Shown piece by piece: positions 18,282 through 26,780 of a DNA stretch of 64,000 bases. The DNA is from Saprospiraceae bacterium (GTDB lineage Bacteria > Bacteroidota > Bacteroidia > Chitinophagales > Saprospiraceae): contig JADKCC010000022.1 in NCBI GenBank assembly GCA_016714785.1, positions 1-64,000 of the forward strand. Direction: 5' to 3'. Each line of letters opens with the position of its first letter. The stretch's first letter is position 1. The notes beneath the pieces were generated by a model that saw only the letters and a list, made by a program, of their open reading frames with translations, was not told the origin of the DNA and made no database searches. Position numbers and translations under genes: made by a program.

Positions 18282-18289
18282 CAAAGGTA
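18282..18289 (-). promoter_or_regulatory. TACCTTTG promoter for the nitroreductase gene
   Basis: Minus-strand TACCTTTG, 19 bp upstream of the ATG at 18262. No clear -33 element. Confidence 0.55.
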
Positions 18290-18465
18290 TGAAGAAATTT
18301 GATAAAGTATCCTTTCATAATATATCTAACGCATAATTTTAATTGTTAAAGTCAAATCGAAAAAATTCACAATTTATGAAGTCAATGCAAAATACTTTTT
18401 TATTATAAGAATGTAGTTTGACACCCCTATATAGATGCGTTAGTAAATCATATAAAAAAAAATCT

Positions 18466-18473
18466 TACATTTG
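18466..18473 (+). promoter_or_regulatory. TACATTTG promoter for the apbE operon
   Basis: Exact TAnnTTTG match, about 122 bp upstream of the apbE ATG. No clear -33 element at the usual distance. Confidence 0.5.
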
Positions 18474-18595
18474 CAGCTTCATACAAAATATGTCATTTCA
18501 ATTTTTAGCAAATTAATTTCTTCCATTTAATACTTTTGATACTAAAAGAAGTAATTAATAAGCTTCATTTGATATATTAACTTAATTATAACCCA

Positions 18596-19648
18596 ATGTT
18601 TAGAATCTTTTATTCAGTTTTAATAATTGCGCTTGCCAATCTATATTCGTGCAAAGAATCAGAGACGCCGTACTATAAATTGAGTGGCGCTGCTCAAGGT
18701 ACCACATACCATATTACCGTACAAACCAAGGATCCAAAATCCACTCAACAATCCGTTGATTCAATATTTGCAGATTTTAATTTATCCATGTCATTGTATA
18801 TAGATTCTAGTACTTTGGTATATTTCAATAATGCTGACAGTGTCTTTTGTTACGATGGAAAGAAAGACAAATATTTTGAACCAATATTTATAAAGGCAAA
18901 AGAAGTATATGCCAAATCAGGAGGCGCTTTCAATCCCACCATTGCACCTTTGGTCAATTATTATGGTTTCGGCTACAAGGAGAAAAAGGAACTTAAGTCT
19001 TTAGATACTTTGAAAATAAAAGAGTTACTACAATTAATGGTCTTTGATTCTCTAAAGATAGTTCAATCAACTAACGATCAGTGGTGTATTACAAAGCCAA
19101 ATAAAAATGTCATGTTGGATTTCAATTCGTTGTCTCCAGGGTATGCTGTGGATATTGTTGCCGCTTTTTTAGAAGCTAGTGGCATGCGTAATTATATGAT
19201 AGAATTAGGTGGCGAGATCAGAGCACTCGGTGTCAATGATAAAAAACAAGAATGGGTCATTGGTATCAACCGTCCACAAGAAGGTGCCAATGAAACTGAA
19301 ATCGAATTACCCTTGATGATCTCAAATAAATCATTGGCTACTAGCGGCAATTATCGTAATTCGTATGAGTCTAAAGGACAAAAATTTGCACACATCATCA
19401 ATCCTTTTACAGGTATGAGTCAACCTACTGATATACTAAGTGCAACGGTGATAGCGGATGATTGTATCTCTGCTGACGCTTACGCTACCGCTTTTATGGT
19501 TTTGGGATTGGATAAATCTTTAGAGTTGATAGCACAGTTAAAAGGTATAGAAGCTTGTTTTATATATGATAATGAAGGTGACGGTATATTTGAGTTTAAA
19601 GTAAGTGAAGGATTTCCAAAATATTATTTACACAACGAACAAAAATAA
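18596..19648 (+). CDS. apbE: FAD:protein FMN transferase, lipoprotein
   Basis: 350 residues. Lipoprotein signal ending at SC-KES (about residue 19), then the ApbE pattern: GAAQGTTYHIT, the GGAFNPTIAPL block, LDFNSLSPGYAVD, IELGGEIRALG (Mg/FAD site), SLATSGNYRNSYE and SADAYATAFMVLG. It covalently attaches FMN to threonine in periplasmic redox proteins and hydrolyses FAD. Acts on the outer face of the inner membrane. It heads an operon with the exonuclease (5-bp gap) and MbnP-like gene. No NQR or RNF gene is in this window, so its partner is elsewhere. Confidence 0.94.
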   Translation: MFRIFYSVLIIALANLYSCKESETPYYKLSGAAQGTTYHITVQTKDPKSTQQSVDSIFADFNLSMSLYIDSSTLVYFNNADSVFCYDGKKDKYFEPIFIKAKEVYAKSGGAFNPTIAPLVNYYGFGYKEKKELKSLDTLKIKELLQLMVFDSLKIVQSTNDQWCITKPNKNVMLDFNSLSPGYAVDIVAAFLEASGMRNYMIELGGEIRALGVNDKKQEWVIGINRPQEGANETEIELPLMISNKSLATSGNYRNSYESKGQKFAHIINPFTGMSQPTDILSATVIADDCISADAYATAFMVLGLDKSLELIAQLKGIEACFIYDNEGDGIFEFKVSEGFPKYYLHNEQK

Positions 19649-19653
19649 AATTA

Positions 19654-20475
19654 ATGATAGACCTTACTTTTAATTTAGAGAAGGATTTGGTTTTTTTTGA
19701 TATAGAATCTACAGGATTAAATGTATTAAAGGATAGAATATTGCAAATAGCATTGATCAAATATTCGAAAGATCAAGCAGAGCCCAAGGAGCTTTTTATG
19801 CTTATTAATCCTGGTATTCCTATCTCTGATGAAGCTTTTGCTGTGCATGGTATTAGTAATGACATGATACGCAATAAACCTACTTTTGCTCAGGTAGGCA
19901 AAGAAATCTATGATTTTGTAGGTAATGCTGATTTGGCTGGGTACAATTCTGATAGGTTTGATGTGCCGATGTTGATGGAAGAACTACACCGTATTGGCTT
20001 AGAGTTAGATCTTACGAAACGCAGACTCTTAGATATTCAGAAGATATTTTATAAGATGGAGCCTAGAACTTTGAAAGCTGCTTATCGGCTGTATTGTGAT
20101 GGTGATCTAAACGATGCGCATGATGCCCTAGCTGACGCTAAAGCTACAGTAGAAGTATTCAAAGGACAGATCAAGAGATATGAAAATGTAGATTACATAG
20201 ATGGTGATGGTTTTACACATCCTGCTCCTATCAAAAATGATATTGCTGCGATTACTTCATTTATCAGAGACGATGCTGCACTCGATGTGACTCAAAGGCT
20301 CAAATATAATGCAAAGGGTGAAATTATATTTAATTTTGGAAAATACACTGGGCAAGTGGTAGCGCACGTATTTAAAATCGAACCTAATTATTATCATTGG
20401 ATCATGGAAAAAGACTTTTCTGCTCAGGTAAAACAAATAGTTAAAAAGATATTTGATGAAATAAAAAAAAGCTAA
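19654..20475 (+). CDS. DEDDh 3'-5' exonuclease (DnaQ-like) with C-terminal DUF3820-like domain
   Basis: 273 residues. ExoI FFDIESTG (D-E pair), ExoII LAGYNSDRFDVPML and ExoIII HDALADAKATVE (H-D pair) give the DEDDh active site of the DnaQ/RNase T superfamily. After about residue 200 the segment IIFNFGKYTGQVVAHVFKIEPNYYHWI resembles the DUF3820 domain, a short beta-helical module seen after such exonucleases. Cytoplasmic, two-metal nuclease on nucleic-acid 3' ends; whether it acts in replication, repair or RNA turnover is not visible. Gap to the downstream MbnP-like gene is only 3 bp. Confidence 0.9.
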   Translation: MIDLTFNLEKDLVFFDIESTGLNVLKDRILQIALIKYSKDQAEPKELFMLINPGIPISDEAFAVHGISNDMIRNKPTFAQVGKEIYDFVGNADLAGYNSDRFDVPMLMEELHRIGLELDLTKRRLLDIQKIFYKMEPRTLKAAYRLYCDGDLNDAHDALADAKATVEVFKGQIKRYENVDYIDGDGFTHPAPIKNDIAAITSFIRDDAALDVTQRLKYNAKGEIIFNFGKYTGQVVAHVFKIEPNYYHWIMEKDFSAQVKQIVKKIFDEIKKS

Positions 20476-20478
20476 CTT

Positions 20479-21270
20479 ATGGCAATAAAGTATTTAAGCA
20501 TCGTTTTTATTATATTATCAATTGTATCTTGTTATGATAGAAAAGAAGGTTGCCTTGATATTCTAGCAGCCAATTATGATGTTACATCTGATGATGGCTG
20601 TGCAGATTGTTGTACTTATCCTATGCTTAGACTTAAAATTTCACAAATGGCTGGGGACAGTTTGTTTCGATTGTCTGATACACTGATTAATGATTTGGGG
20701 CAAAGCTACAAGATAGAAGATGTGAGGTTTTATCTTTCAGATTTTTCGCTTTTTCAAGACGAAGCTAACCTAAGAATTAGAGAAAATATCATGAACGAAA
20801 ATAATTCTGTCAATATACCCAATGATATGAAAATCGTGCGTGGCACAGATATAGAAATCGAAATAGGCACGATCCGCTCTTATGGCGCATTTGATAGCCT
20901 TACATTTAATTTTGGATTGTCTTCAATTATAACAGAAAATATCTTCGTTAACCTTCCAACCAATCATGTATTACAAAAAAATTCTATGCTGAAGGATACC
21001 TTAAACCGTCTAGCACAGTTTACTATGCGATTCAAAAGAATATTTCCTATCAAAGATACGGTTGCGCAAACCATTTATGTAACTCAACGACCAGATTTCC
21101 CAAGGATCAGAAGAGATACCACTATTACGACAGTGAAAGGTTCACCTATTATTTTTCCAATAAAAACAGATTACGCTGTGTTGTTTAAAAATATTGATAT
21201 GAATCTGACAACAGATACACTAAGTAAATTGATTGTTAAGAACTTAAATAAGATGATAATTGTTAAATAG
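20479..21270 (+). CDS. MbnP-like family lipoprotein without tryptophan
   Basis: 263 residues. The lipoprotein signal (KYLSIVFIILSIVSC) is followed by GCLDILAANYDVTSDDGCAD and CCTYPMLRLKI, a cysteine-rich start I associate with the MbnP-like family of Bacteroidota envelope proteins; QSYKIEDVRFYLSDFSLF is also family-like. MbnP proteins are copper-binding and are modified at a tryptophan (to kynurenine) by the diheme enzyme MbnH. Here no Trp is present at all. The next gene is a diheme MbnH/MauG-type protein, fitting the partnership. Overall assignment is moderately certain: the central region is diverged. Confidence 0.65.
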   Translation: MAIKYLSIVFIILSIVSCYDRKEGCLDILAANYDVTSDDGCADCCTYPMLRLKISQMAGDSLFRLSDTLINDLGQSYKIEDVRFYLSDFSLFQDEANLRIRENIMNENNSVNIPNDMKIVRGTDIEIEIGTIRSYGAFDSLTFNFGLSSIITENIFVNLPTNHVLQKNSMLKDTLNRLAQFTMRFKRIFPIKDTVAQTIYVTQRPDFPRIRRDTTITTVKGSPIIFPIKTDYAVLFKNIDMNLTTDTLSKLIVKNLNKMIIVK

Positions 21271-21328
21271 GATAGGGGTTTATACCGTGACAATACCCAT
21301 TTGTATAATTCTATAAAATGTCCAAAAA

Positions 21329-22425
21329 ATGAAAAATAAGTTATTTATAATTTTCATCGCATTGATTGTGCTAACTAATATCAGTTGTAGCGATAAAGAA
21401 GGTAACTCTGGAATGGATCTTTCTCACATTCCTTATAGTCCAGAGAACTACGACTTGAAACTCCCTGCTCATTTCCCCAACATGTACATACCTACAGACA
21501 ATCCAATTACAAAACAAGGTGTGACATTAGGAAGAAATTTGTTTTATGACCCTATTTTGTCAGCTGATAGTAGTATGTCTTGTGCTTCCTGTCATTTACC
21601 TGAGTTTAATTTTACAGATGGGAAATCTGTAAGTGTTGGAATAGATGGACTTCCAGGAAAGAGAAGTGCTATGAGTTTGATTAATATTGGATTTGTGCAG
21701 GCTGGACTTTTTTGGGATGGCAGGTCTAAAACATTGGAAGAACAAGCACTGCTACCAGTGGAAGATCCAATAGAACTGCACAATACTTGGCCAAATGTGG
21801 TAGAGAAACTGAAAGTGCATCCCAAATATCCTACCATGTTTAGAGAAGCATTTGGTATCAGTAATACTGAAAAAATAACTAAGGAACTGGCAGCAAAAGC
21901 CATAGCTCAATTTGAAAGAATAATTGTTTCCAAAGATTCGAAGTATGACAAAATACAAGATGGCAAAGCTTTTTATACGGATTTAGAATTGATAGGTTTT
22001 GGTTTGTTTTTTGATGATGATCCAGATTTACCAGATACAGAATGCGGACATTGCCATAATGTTCCTCTAGCTACATCTGATGATTTTTTAATAACGGACT
22101 GAATGCAGCATTAAGTTTGGATGATTTTCCAGATTTAGGCCGTGGTTTGGTTACAAAATCAAAGGCTGACAATGGCAAGTTTCGCGCACCTACACTTCGT
22201 AACATCAAATATTCTGCACCTTATATGCATGATGGAAGGTTTAAAAATTTGGACGAAGTATTTGACCATTACATATCAGGTGCAAAATCATCACCTAATA
22301 AAGATCCATTGCTACATAAACTTGAAATTAACGATTTTCACGTCAAAGCCCTTAAAGCATTTATTGAAACTTTTACAGATACCACCTTTTACAACAATCC
22401 TGATCTCAAAAACCCATTCAAATAA
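21329..22425 (+). CDS. Diheme cytochrome c peroxidase (MbnH/MauG type), frameshifted
   Basis: Two overlapping reading frames make one protein of about 365 residues. The first (21329-22102) has a lipoprotein signal, heme site 1 MSCASCHLPEFNF and heme site 2 TECGHCHNVP; the second (22117-22425) carries APYMHDGRFKNL with the Met ligand region. The frames separate at a six-T run (22084-22089): a seventh T restores DDFFNNGLNAALS. Enzymes of this family either reduce peroxide or oxidise a partner protein. It lies 58 bp after the MbnP-like gene. A homopolymer consensus error is more likely than true inactivation, but a genuine pseudogene is not excluded. Confidence 0.85.
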
Positions 22426-22562
22426 ATAATTTATTGTTATCATAATATTTGGCAATACACTTTAGCTGAATTATATTTAGGTTATTTGTTAGCTTAGTAT
22501 TAAATATCAGGACAAAACTAACCTTTTGTCATAGACTTATAAAAATATCTAATTGGACCAAA

Positions 22563-23339
22563 TCACGATAAACTATTCAAAATCATTTCAGAAATATCTA
22601 AAACCATCACATCATCTTGTTTGTCTTTATCTTTCAGACCGTCGGTGATCATGGTTATACAAAAAGGACAGTTTGCAGCTACAATATTGGCACTAGTAGT
22701 CAATACTTCTTCAGCACGAGCTATATTGATTCGTTTATCGCCAGGTTCATCTTCTTTAAACATTTGAGCACCTCCTGCACCACAACAAAGACCATTAGTC
22801 TTGCATCGTTTCATTTCTATAAGGTCGGTTTCAAGTGCCGCTAATAACTTTCTAGGAGCTTCATATTCGCCATTGATGCGTCCAAGATAACAAGAATCAT
22901 GATATGTGATTTTTGAACCAGCATACGAGCCACCTTCTACTTTCAATCGGCCATCTTGAAGCAATTGTAATAAAAACTGTGTATGATGCACCACTTCATA
23001 ATGGCCACCGAGTGCTGGATACTCATTTTTGAGCGTATTAAAACAATGAGGACACGCAGTTACTATTTTTTTTACGCTATACATATTTAGCGTATTGATG
23101 TTTTGTAAAGCCAACATCTGAAATATAAATTCATTACCTGCTCTCCGTGCTGGATCACCGGTGCACATCTCTTCATTACCCAAAATGGCAAAAGATACAC
23201 CAACTTTTTCTAATAATTGAGAAAATGCTTTAGTTACTCTTTGAGCTCGAGCATCAAAACTTCCTGCGCATCCCACCCAAAAGAGCACTTCTATGTCTAT
23301 TCCTGATGCCGTCGTCTCGGCCATTGTTCTTACTGGCAT
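22563..23339 (-). CDS. CCG-domain (Fe-S)-binding protein
   Basis: 258 residues with two cysteine-rich halves: FWVGCAGSFDAR, EEMCTGDPARR and ACPHCFNTLKNEY in the first; TYHDSCYLGR, NGLCCGAGGAQMF and ANCPFCITM in the second. This is the CX(n)CCGX(n)CXXC arrangement of HdrB/GlpC/LutA-like subunits that bind an unusual [4Fe-4S] cluster and hand electrons between an Fe-S partner and a quinone or disulfide. The larger Fe-S partner usually encoded beside it in Bacteroidota is not in this window, so it is at least locally orphaned. Substrate unknown. Confidence 0.88.
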   Translation of the reverse strand: MPVRTMAETTASGIDIEVLFWVGCAGSFDARAQRVTKAFSQLLEKVGVSFAILGNEEMCTGDPARRAGNEFIFQMLALQNINTLNMYSVKKIVTACPHCFNTLKNEYPALGGHYEVVHHTQFLLQLLQDGRLKVEGGSYAGSKITYHDSCYLGRINGEYEAPRKLLAALETDLIEMKRCKTNGLCCGAGGAQMFKEDEPGDKRINIARAEEVLTTSANIVAANCPFCITMITDGLKDKDKQDDVMVLDISEMILNSLS

Positions 23340-23423
23340 AATGATTTTAGAATTTAGAGTAAAAGTATAAAAATCTACATTAATAACTGCATTGCATACC
23401 TTTTTTTACAATATTGCACCAAT

Positions 23424-23813
23424 TTATTTACAGCTATTCAATACATTTTCTACATCAAGTATCGTTTGCTCTTTAAAGGGTGTATGCCAAGAGTGATTGA
23501 CAAAATTAATAATATTTGCGACTTCGGTAGCACTGAGATGACTAAATGCGGGCATTTCTCTGACCAAATAAGAAGAGTCCTGACGTATTGTATCTCTTAT
23601 TCCATTTTTTAAAATACAAGCAAAAGTAGCAGATCCTATTTTTTGTGAGGTGGCAAGTGGAGGAATAAGTTTGGCCAAACCACTGCCATCTTCCATGTGA
23701 CAATTTTGACAATTTGCTGTGTACAACCTTTTACCTTGCATATACGGGGACTCATTGCAAGCCAAAATATTCAAACACATCACAAGAATATAAATAGATT
23801 TACGTAAGATCAT
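23424..23813 (-). CDS. Monoheme cytochrome c lipoprotein
   Basis: 129 residues. Signal with lipobox (VMCLNILAC), one CQNCH heme site at residues 35-39 and a probable axial Met in REMPAFSHLS. Small class I c-type cytochrome, probably anchored in the envelope. The gene overlaps the SCO1 gene by 4 bp (ATGA), so translation is likely coupled and the two proteins probably work together in a respiratory or copper-loading step. Confidence 0.88.
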   Translation of the reverse strand: MILRKSIYILVMCLNILACNESPYMQGKRLYTANCQNCHMEDGSGLAKLIPPLATSQKIGSATFACILKNGIRDTIRQDSSYLVREMPAFSHLSATEVANIINFVNHSWHTPFKEQTILDVENVLNSCK

Positions 23814-24445
23814 TGAGCTGTTTTATTAACATTTGAATATTGACTGGAAAGTTTTTTGATATCTTCTATAAGCCTTGGCGTGGTCTCTGGATCTGTACCT
23901 TCACTAAACGACCTTACATGTCCATCTTTGTCAATTAATACTATTTTTCCAGAATGATCGAAACCACCTGGAGCATCTGGGTCTTCCAAAGCAGCTACAA
24001 AGTATGTATTGGCCAACTCTAGTGTAGCATCCTTATCTCCTGTCAGAAAATACCACCTATGGTGATCGATACCTAAATTGTTGGCATAAATTTTTAGTTT
24101 ACTAGGTGTATCTCGCTTCGGATCTATAGAGAATGATACCAACTTCACTAAAGTATCACCCTTAATGGCATCATGAATCTTAAGCATTTCTTTGGCAACT
24201 CTTGGACATATCGATGGGCATGAAGTGAAAAAAAAGTCAGCCACATATATATAGTTTTTAAAATCAGCGTTAGTCATCACTACACTATCTTGATTATAAT
24301 GGCTAAATTGCCCTACTTTATGATGGATTTCTTTACCATTCTCTAAATAAGTTTGACCTAAATAGGGTAGTGATGTAGGTTCTGGCTTACAACTTATTAT
24401 AGTCAGGATGGTCAGGAAAGCGATAGTACTTTTAAATGTTTTCAT
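23810..24445 (-). CDS. SCO1/SenC family copper chaperone
   Basis: 211 residues. Lipoprotein signal (TILTIISC), thioredoxin-like fold with the copper-binding Cys76-x3-Cys80 (SCPSICPRVAKEM) and the downstream His in FDHSGKIVLIDKDG. SCO proteins deliver copper to the CuA centre of cytochrome oxidase in the envelope. The central gene of a three-gene operon between a His-rich lipoprotein and a cytochrome c. The start is 3 bp after the upstream stop. Confidence 0.95.
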   Translation of the reverse strand: MKTFKSTIAFLTILTIISCKPEPTSLPYLGQTYLENGKEIHHKVGQFSHYNQDSVVMTNADFKNYIYVADFFFTSCPSICPRVAKEMLKIHDAIKGDTLVKLVSFSIDPKRDTPSKLKIYANNLGIDHHRWYFLTGDKDATLELANTYFVAALEDPDAPGGFDHSGKIVLIDKDGHVRSFSEGTDPETTPRLIEDIKKLSSQYSNVNKTAQ

Positions 24446-24448
24446 ACC

Positions 24449-24856
24449 TTATTTGATATTTTTTAAGGAATCAATCAAAGTTGCAGCTGCTTTCATAGCA
24501 CCATACATTTGGTCGCTGACTCCTTGGATTTTAGCTTTTTCAGCTTTTAAATATTCATCTTCCTGCTTTTTATCTTCTGGTACATTAAATGCTGCCATCC
24601 ATGTCATCATTGCTTCATCAGCATCATTCAATGCTTTTATATTGTCTAAAACAACAGCCTTATTGTCAGATGTTTCGATGGCTTTCAATTCTTTCTTTAG
24701 TTTATGGATGGTAGCCATTTCTGGCATTACTGCATCGTGTACTGCCATTACTTCATTGTAAAGTGGGGACTTAAGCTCGGCTGAATCGTGATTGTGATGC
24801 TGGTGCTTACAAGATGTGAATGCTATGATAAGAATGAAGATAAGATGCTTTAGCAT
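24449..24856 (-). CDS. His-rich lipoprotein heading the SCO1 operon
   Basis: 135 residues from the ATG at 24856. An ATG at 24922 would give 22 extra residues, but a promoter at 24877-24884 lies inside that extension, so it cannot be used from this promoter. The signal is HLIFILIIAFTSC, followed by KHQHHNHDSAE, a dense histidine patch that could bind copper or zinc. The rest is helical (KLKKELKAIETSDNKAVVLD). Proteins of this kind are often mislabelled as viral A-type inclusion protein. Copper handling together with SCO1 is inference. Confidence 0.75.
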   Translation of the reverse strand: MLKHLIFILIIAFTSCKHQHHNHDSAELKSPLYNEVMAVHDAVMPEMATIHKLKKELKAIETSDNKAVVLDNIKALNDADEAMMTWMAAFNVPEDKKQEDEYLKAEKAKIQGVSDQMYGAMKAAATLIDSLKNIK

Positions 24857-24876
24857 AAGAAATAAATTTTTTTTTG

Positions 24877-24907
24877 CAAAGTTACATTTATCGATTGTCA
24901 GAACCAA
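24877..24907 (-). promoter_or_regulatory. TTG-N20-TAACTTTG promoter for the SCO1 operon
   Basis: Minus-strand TAACTTTG (plus 24877-24884) with TTG 20 bp upstream (plus 24905-24907). It fixes the first gene's start at 24856. Confidence 0.7.
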
Positions 24908-25054
24908 GTTTTGGGAAAACATTTAGAATGTTTCTAATTACTAAAGTTTCGGGGCAAATTTTGCACAATAACTACACTCATAACCACTCATAACCTTGAA
25001 TCAAATTCAATTGTGCTCTTTGGGGCTAATGATTATACTATAGGTTTGGCATTG

Positions 25055-25165
25055 TCGCTCGAGCCGCGACTGGCTTTTACTTTTTTGCATTGCCAAAAAA
25101 GTAAACAAAAAACGCTAGTTCCGCTAAATCGCTCCGCGTACCGGAACAGGCTTCCCAAGGAGGTA
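25055..25165. repeat. GC-richer dispersed element, copy 1
   Basis: Contains a perfect 12-bp inverted repeat, TTTACTTTTTTG (25076-25087) and CAAAAAAGTAAA (25094-25105), loop CATTGC, followed by ACGCTAGTTCCGC and later CGGAAC (pairing with GTTCCG). The block CATTGnC-A(6-7)-GTAA-C...ACGCyAGTTCC recurs at 49180-49213 on the minus strand. Base composition is clearly higher in G+C than the flanks. Confidence 0.5.
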
Positions 25166-25339
25166 AACCTTGGTATTATTACATCTCCCAAAGCAATATG
25201 TAAACGTTGTATTTCTAAATCTCCATGTAAATTGTTTTAAAGTATTGATTATCAGTATTGTAAAGTAAGTTAATATTTAATTATTTAATATGTAATTAGT
25301 TGACATTAATCCATTTATAAACTCCGAAACTTCAGTAAT

Positions 25340-25362
25340 TATATATATATATATATATATAT
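25340..25362. repeat. TA dinucleotide microsatellite
   Basis: About eleven consecutive TA/AT units in an intergenic region. Confidence 0.9.
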
Positions 25363-25601
25363 TTTACAATAAGTTCGACTAGGTCACATCTCTGACTAAA
25401 CTGCTGTTCGTATTTTATTCTATGTGAGATGAGATTTTTAATTATATTGTGATCTTTACGACCAGTTCCTTTTTTTGGATGACAAGTACTTGCATGAGAT
25501 AATATTCAAAATTACCCTATTTTATATCCAGTAAAATTTTCTAAATACACAAAACAGTATGATATTTACATTTTAAATTAAATTTATAAATTTTAAGTAA
25601 T

Positions 25602-26672
25602 ATGGCAGGAAATAAACCTTCCAGAAAGAAAATTGCATTTCCAGTAAACGATGCGCTCAAGCAATACCTCCTCAGATATGGACGTATGACAAAACTGCCT
25701 TTACAATACAATGACATGATTCATTATATAGGAGCTACAACTTTATATAACAGTAAAGGCGAAGATACATATTGGGAAACCGTATTTTTTAATGAATATG
25801 ATCAAAATATGTTGCATGATGGATTGTGTAGAATTTACGCATTATTAAAGACGGCTGGTGACTCAGAGAAGCTTGAGCATCTTGCTGTAAATAGGATTGA
25901 TTATTGTATATTTGGCAATACTAAACCATTTCGTATTAGGATCATCAACAAATTAAATGACAATTATGACCATTTTTATATCAAGAAGACGGATGCATCT
26001 AGAATCTATGGGTTGGAATTGGAAGAGTTGCTGTCTCCCAATAGTTTGTCCTATTTGGTGGACGGTGATACTTTGATAGAAGAACATATTGCAGGTATTC
26101 CTGGAGATGATTTCATTACACATCATACCGATACAGATACATTTAATCAAATTAGGATAGCAAAAGAATTTATTAAATTTAATGAACGTTGTTTTGTACT
26201 ATTATTAGGTGATATGCGATCTTACAATTACATTGTCAGCGTTACACCTGATATAGAAGGTTCACAATATAGAATCAAAGCGATTGACTTTGATCAGCAA
26301 TCTTATGAAGGTAGAAAAAATTTTTATTTGCCTCAATATTTTAAAGAAAACAATGGAATATTGAATCTAGGTTTTAAGCATTTGACCCATGATTCGGTAA
26401 GACAATATCAGTTGGAAGAGCGATCACTCATAGCACGCAGAGTCAAAGTGTCAAGAGATAGACTAGCCAAGTTACTGAAATGTATGGTAGTGGATCAAAT
26501 TTCAACCATAGAAAAAGTTAAACAATTGGGCAAGGAATTGGCTGAACACCATCAAAATAACGCATTTTTGGCTTGTAATACTATGGGGGAGATCGTCATG
26601 CTCAATATTCGATTGGTAGTTCAGAAAGAGTTTACACAAAGTGACTTTGATATGGAAGAAGTAGGCCTATAA
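25602..26672 (+). CDS. Kinase-like protein of unknown function
   Basis: 356 residues, no signal or membrane segment. Not recognised at family level, but the pattern resembles a divergent protein-kinase/APH fold: FYIKK with Lys128/129 as the possible ATP lysine, LIEEHIAGIPGDDFI as a hinge-like segment (about 158-174), LLLGDMRSYNYIV with Asp204 and Asn209 (catalytic-loop D...N) and IKAIDFDQQSYEGRKNF with Asp229/Asp231 (DFG-like). The spacing D-N 5 and about 20 residues to the DFD fits. A C-terminal helical region (about 255-345) follows. Single gene in a long AT-rich region. The kinase idea is inference from motif spacing. Confidence 0.55.
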   Translation: MAGNKPSRKKIAFPVNDALKQYLLRYGRMTKLPLQYNDMIHYIGATTLYNSKGEDTYWETVFFNEYDQNMLHDGLCRIYALLKTAGDSEKLEHLAVNRIDYCIFGNTKPFRIRIINKLNDNYDHFYIKKTDASRIYGLELEELLSPNSLSYLVDGDTLIEEHIAGIPGDDFITHHTDTDTFNQIRIAKEFIKFNERCFVLLLGDMRSYNYIVSVTPDIEGSQYRIKAIDFDQQSYEGRKNFYLPQYFKENNGILNLGFKHLTHDSVRQYQLEERSLIARRVKVSRDRLAKLLKCMVVDQISTIEKVKQLGKELAEHHQNNAFLACNTMGEIVMLNIRLVVQKEFTQSDFDMEEVGL

Positions 26673-26780
26673 ATTTTTGTAAATATAATTTTTTTAAGCT
26701 TAATGTTGTATCAAAGATATAAATGAGTGAAAGGATGTAGGTGGAATATCGAATAGTTTGATACTAAGAAATCTATATTT

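Larger units (their letters stand above)
18263..18595. other. Divergent intergenic region, nitroreductase/apbE
   Basis: 333 bp of AT-rich sequence with a minus-strand promoter (18282-18289) and a plus-strand promoter (18466-18473), giving apbE a leader of roughly 115 nt. An eight-codon ORF starts at about 18490 but has no supporting signal. Nothing else seen. Confidence 0.5.
24923..25601. other. Intergenic region with repeat element and TA microsatellite
   Basis: About 680 bp without a convincing gene. A 75-codon ORF at 25013-25240 lies over a more GC-rich dispersed repeat. Downstream are a TA repeat at 25340-25362 and plain AT-rich sequence up to the next gene. Confidence 0.5.

Noticed and set aside
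25013..25240. 75-codon plus-strand ORF as a gene
   Set aside because: It covers the GC-richer dispersed repeat, has no promoter or ribosome site, and its protein shows no family.
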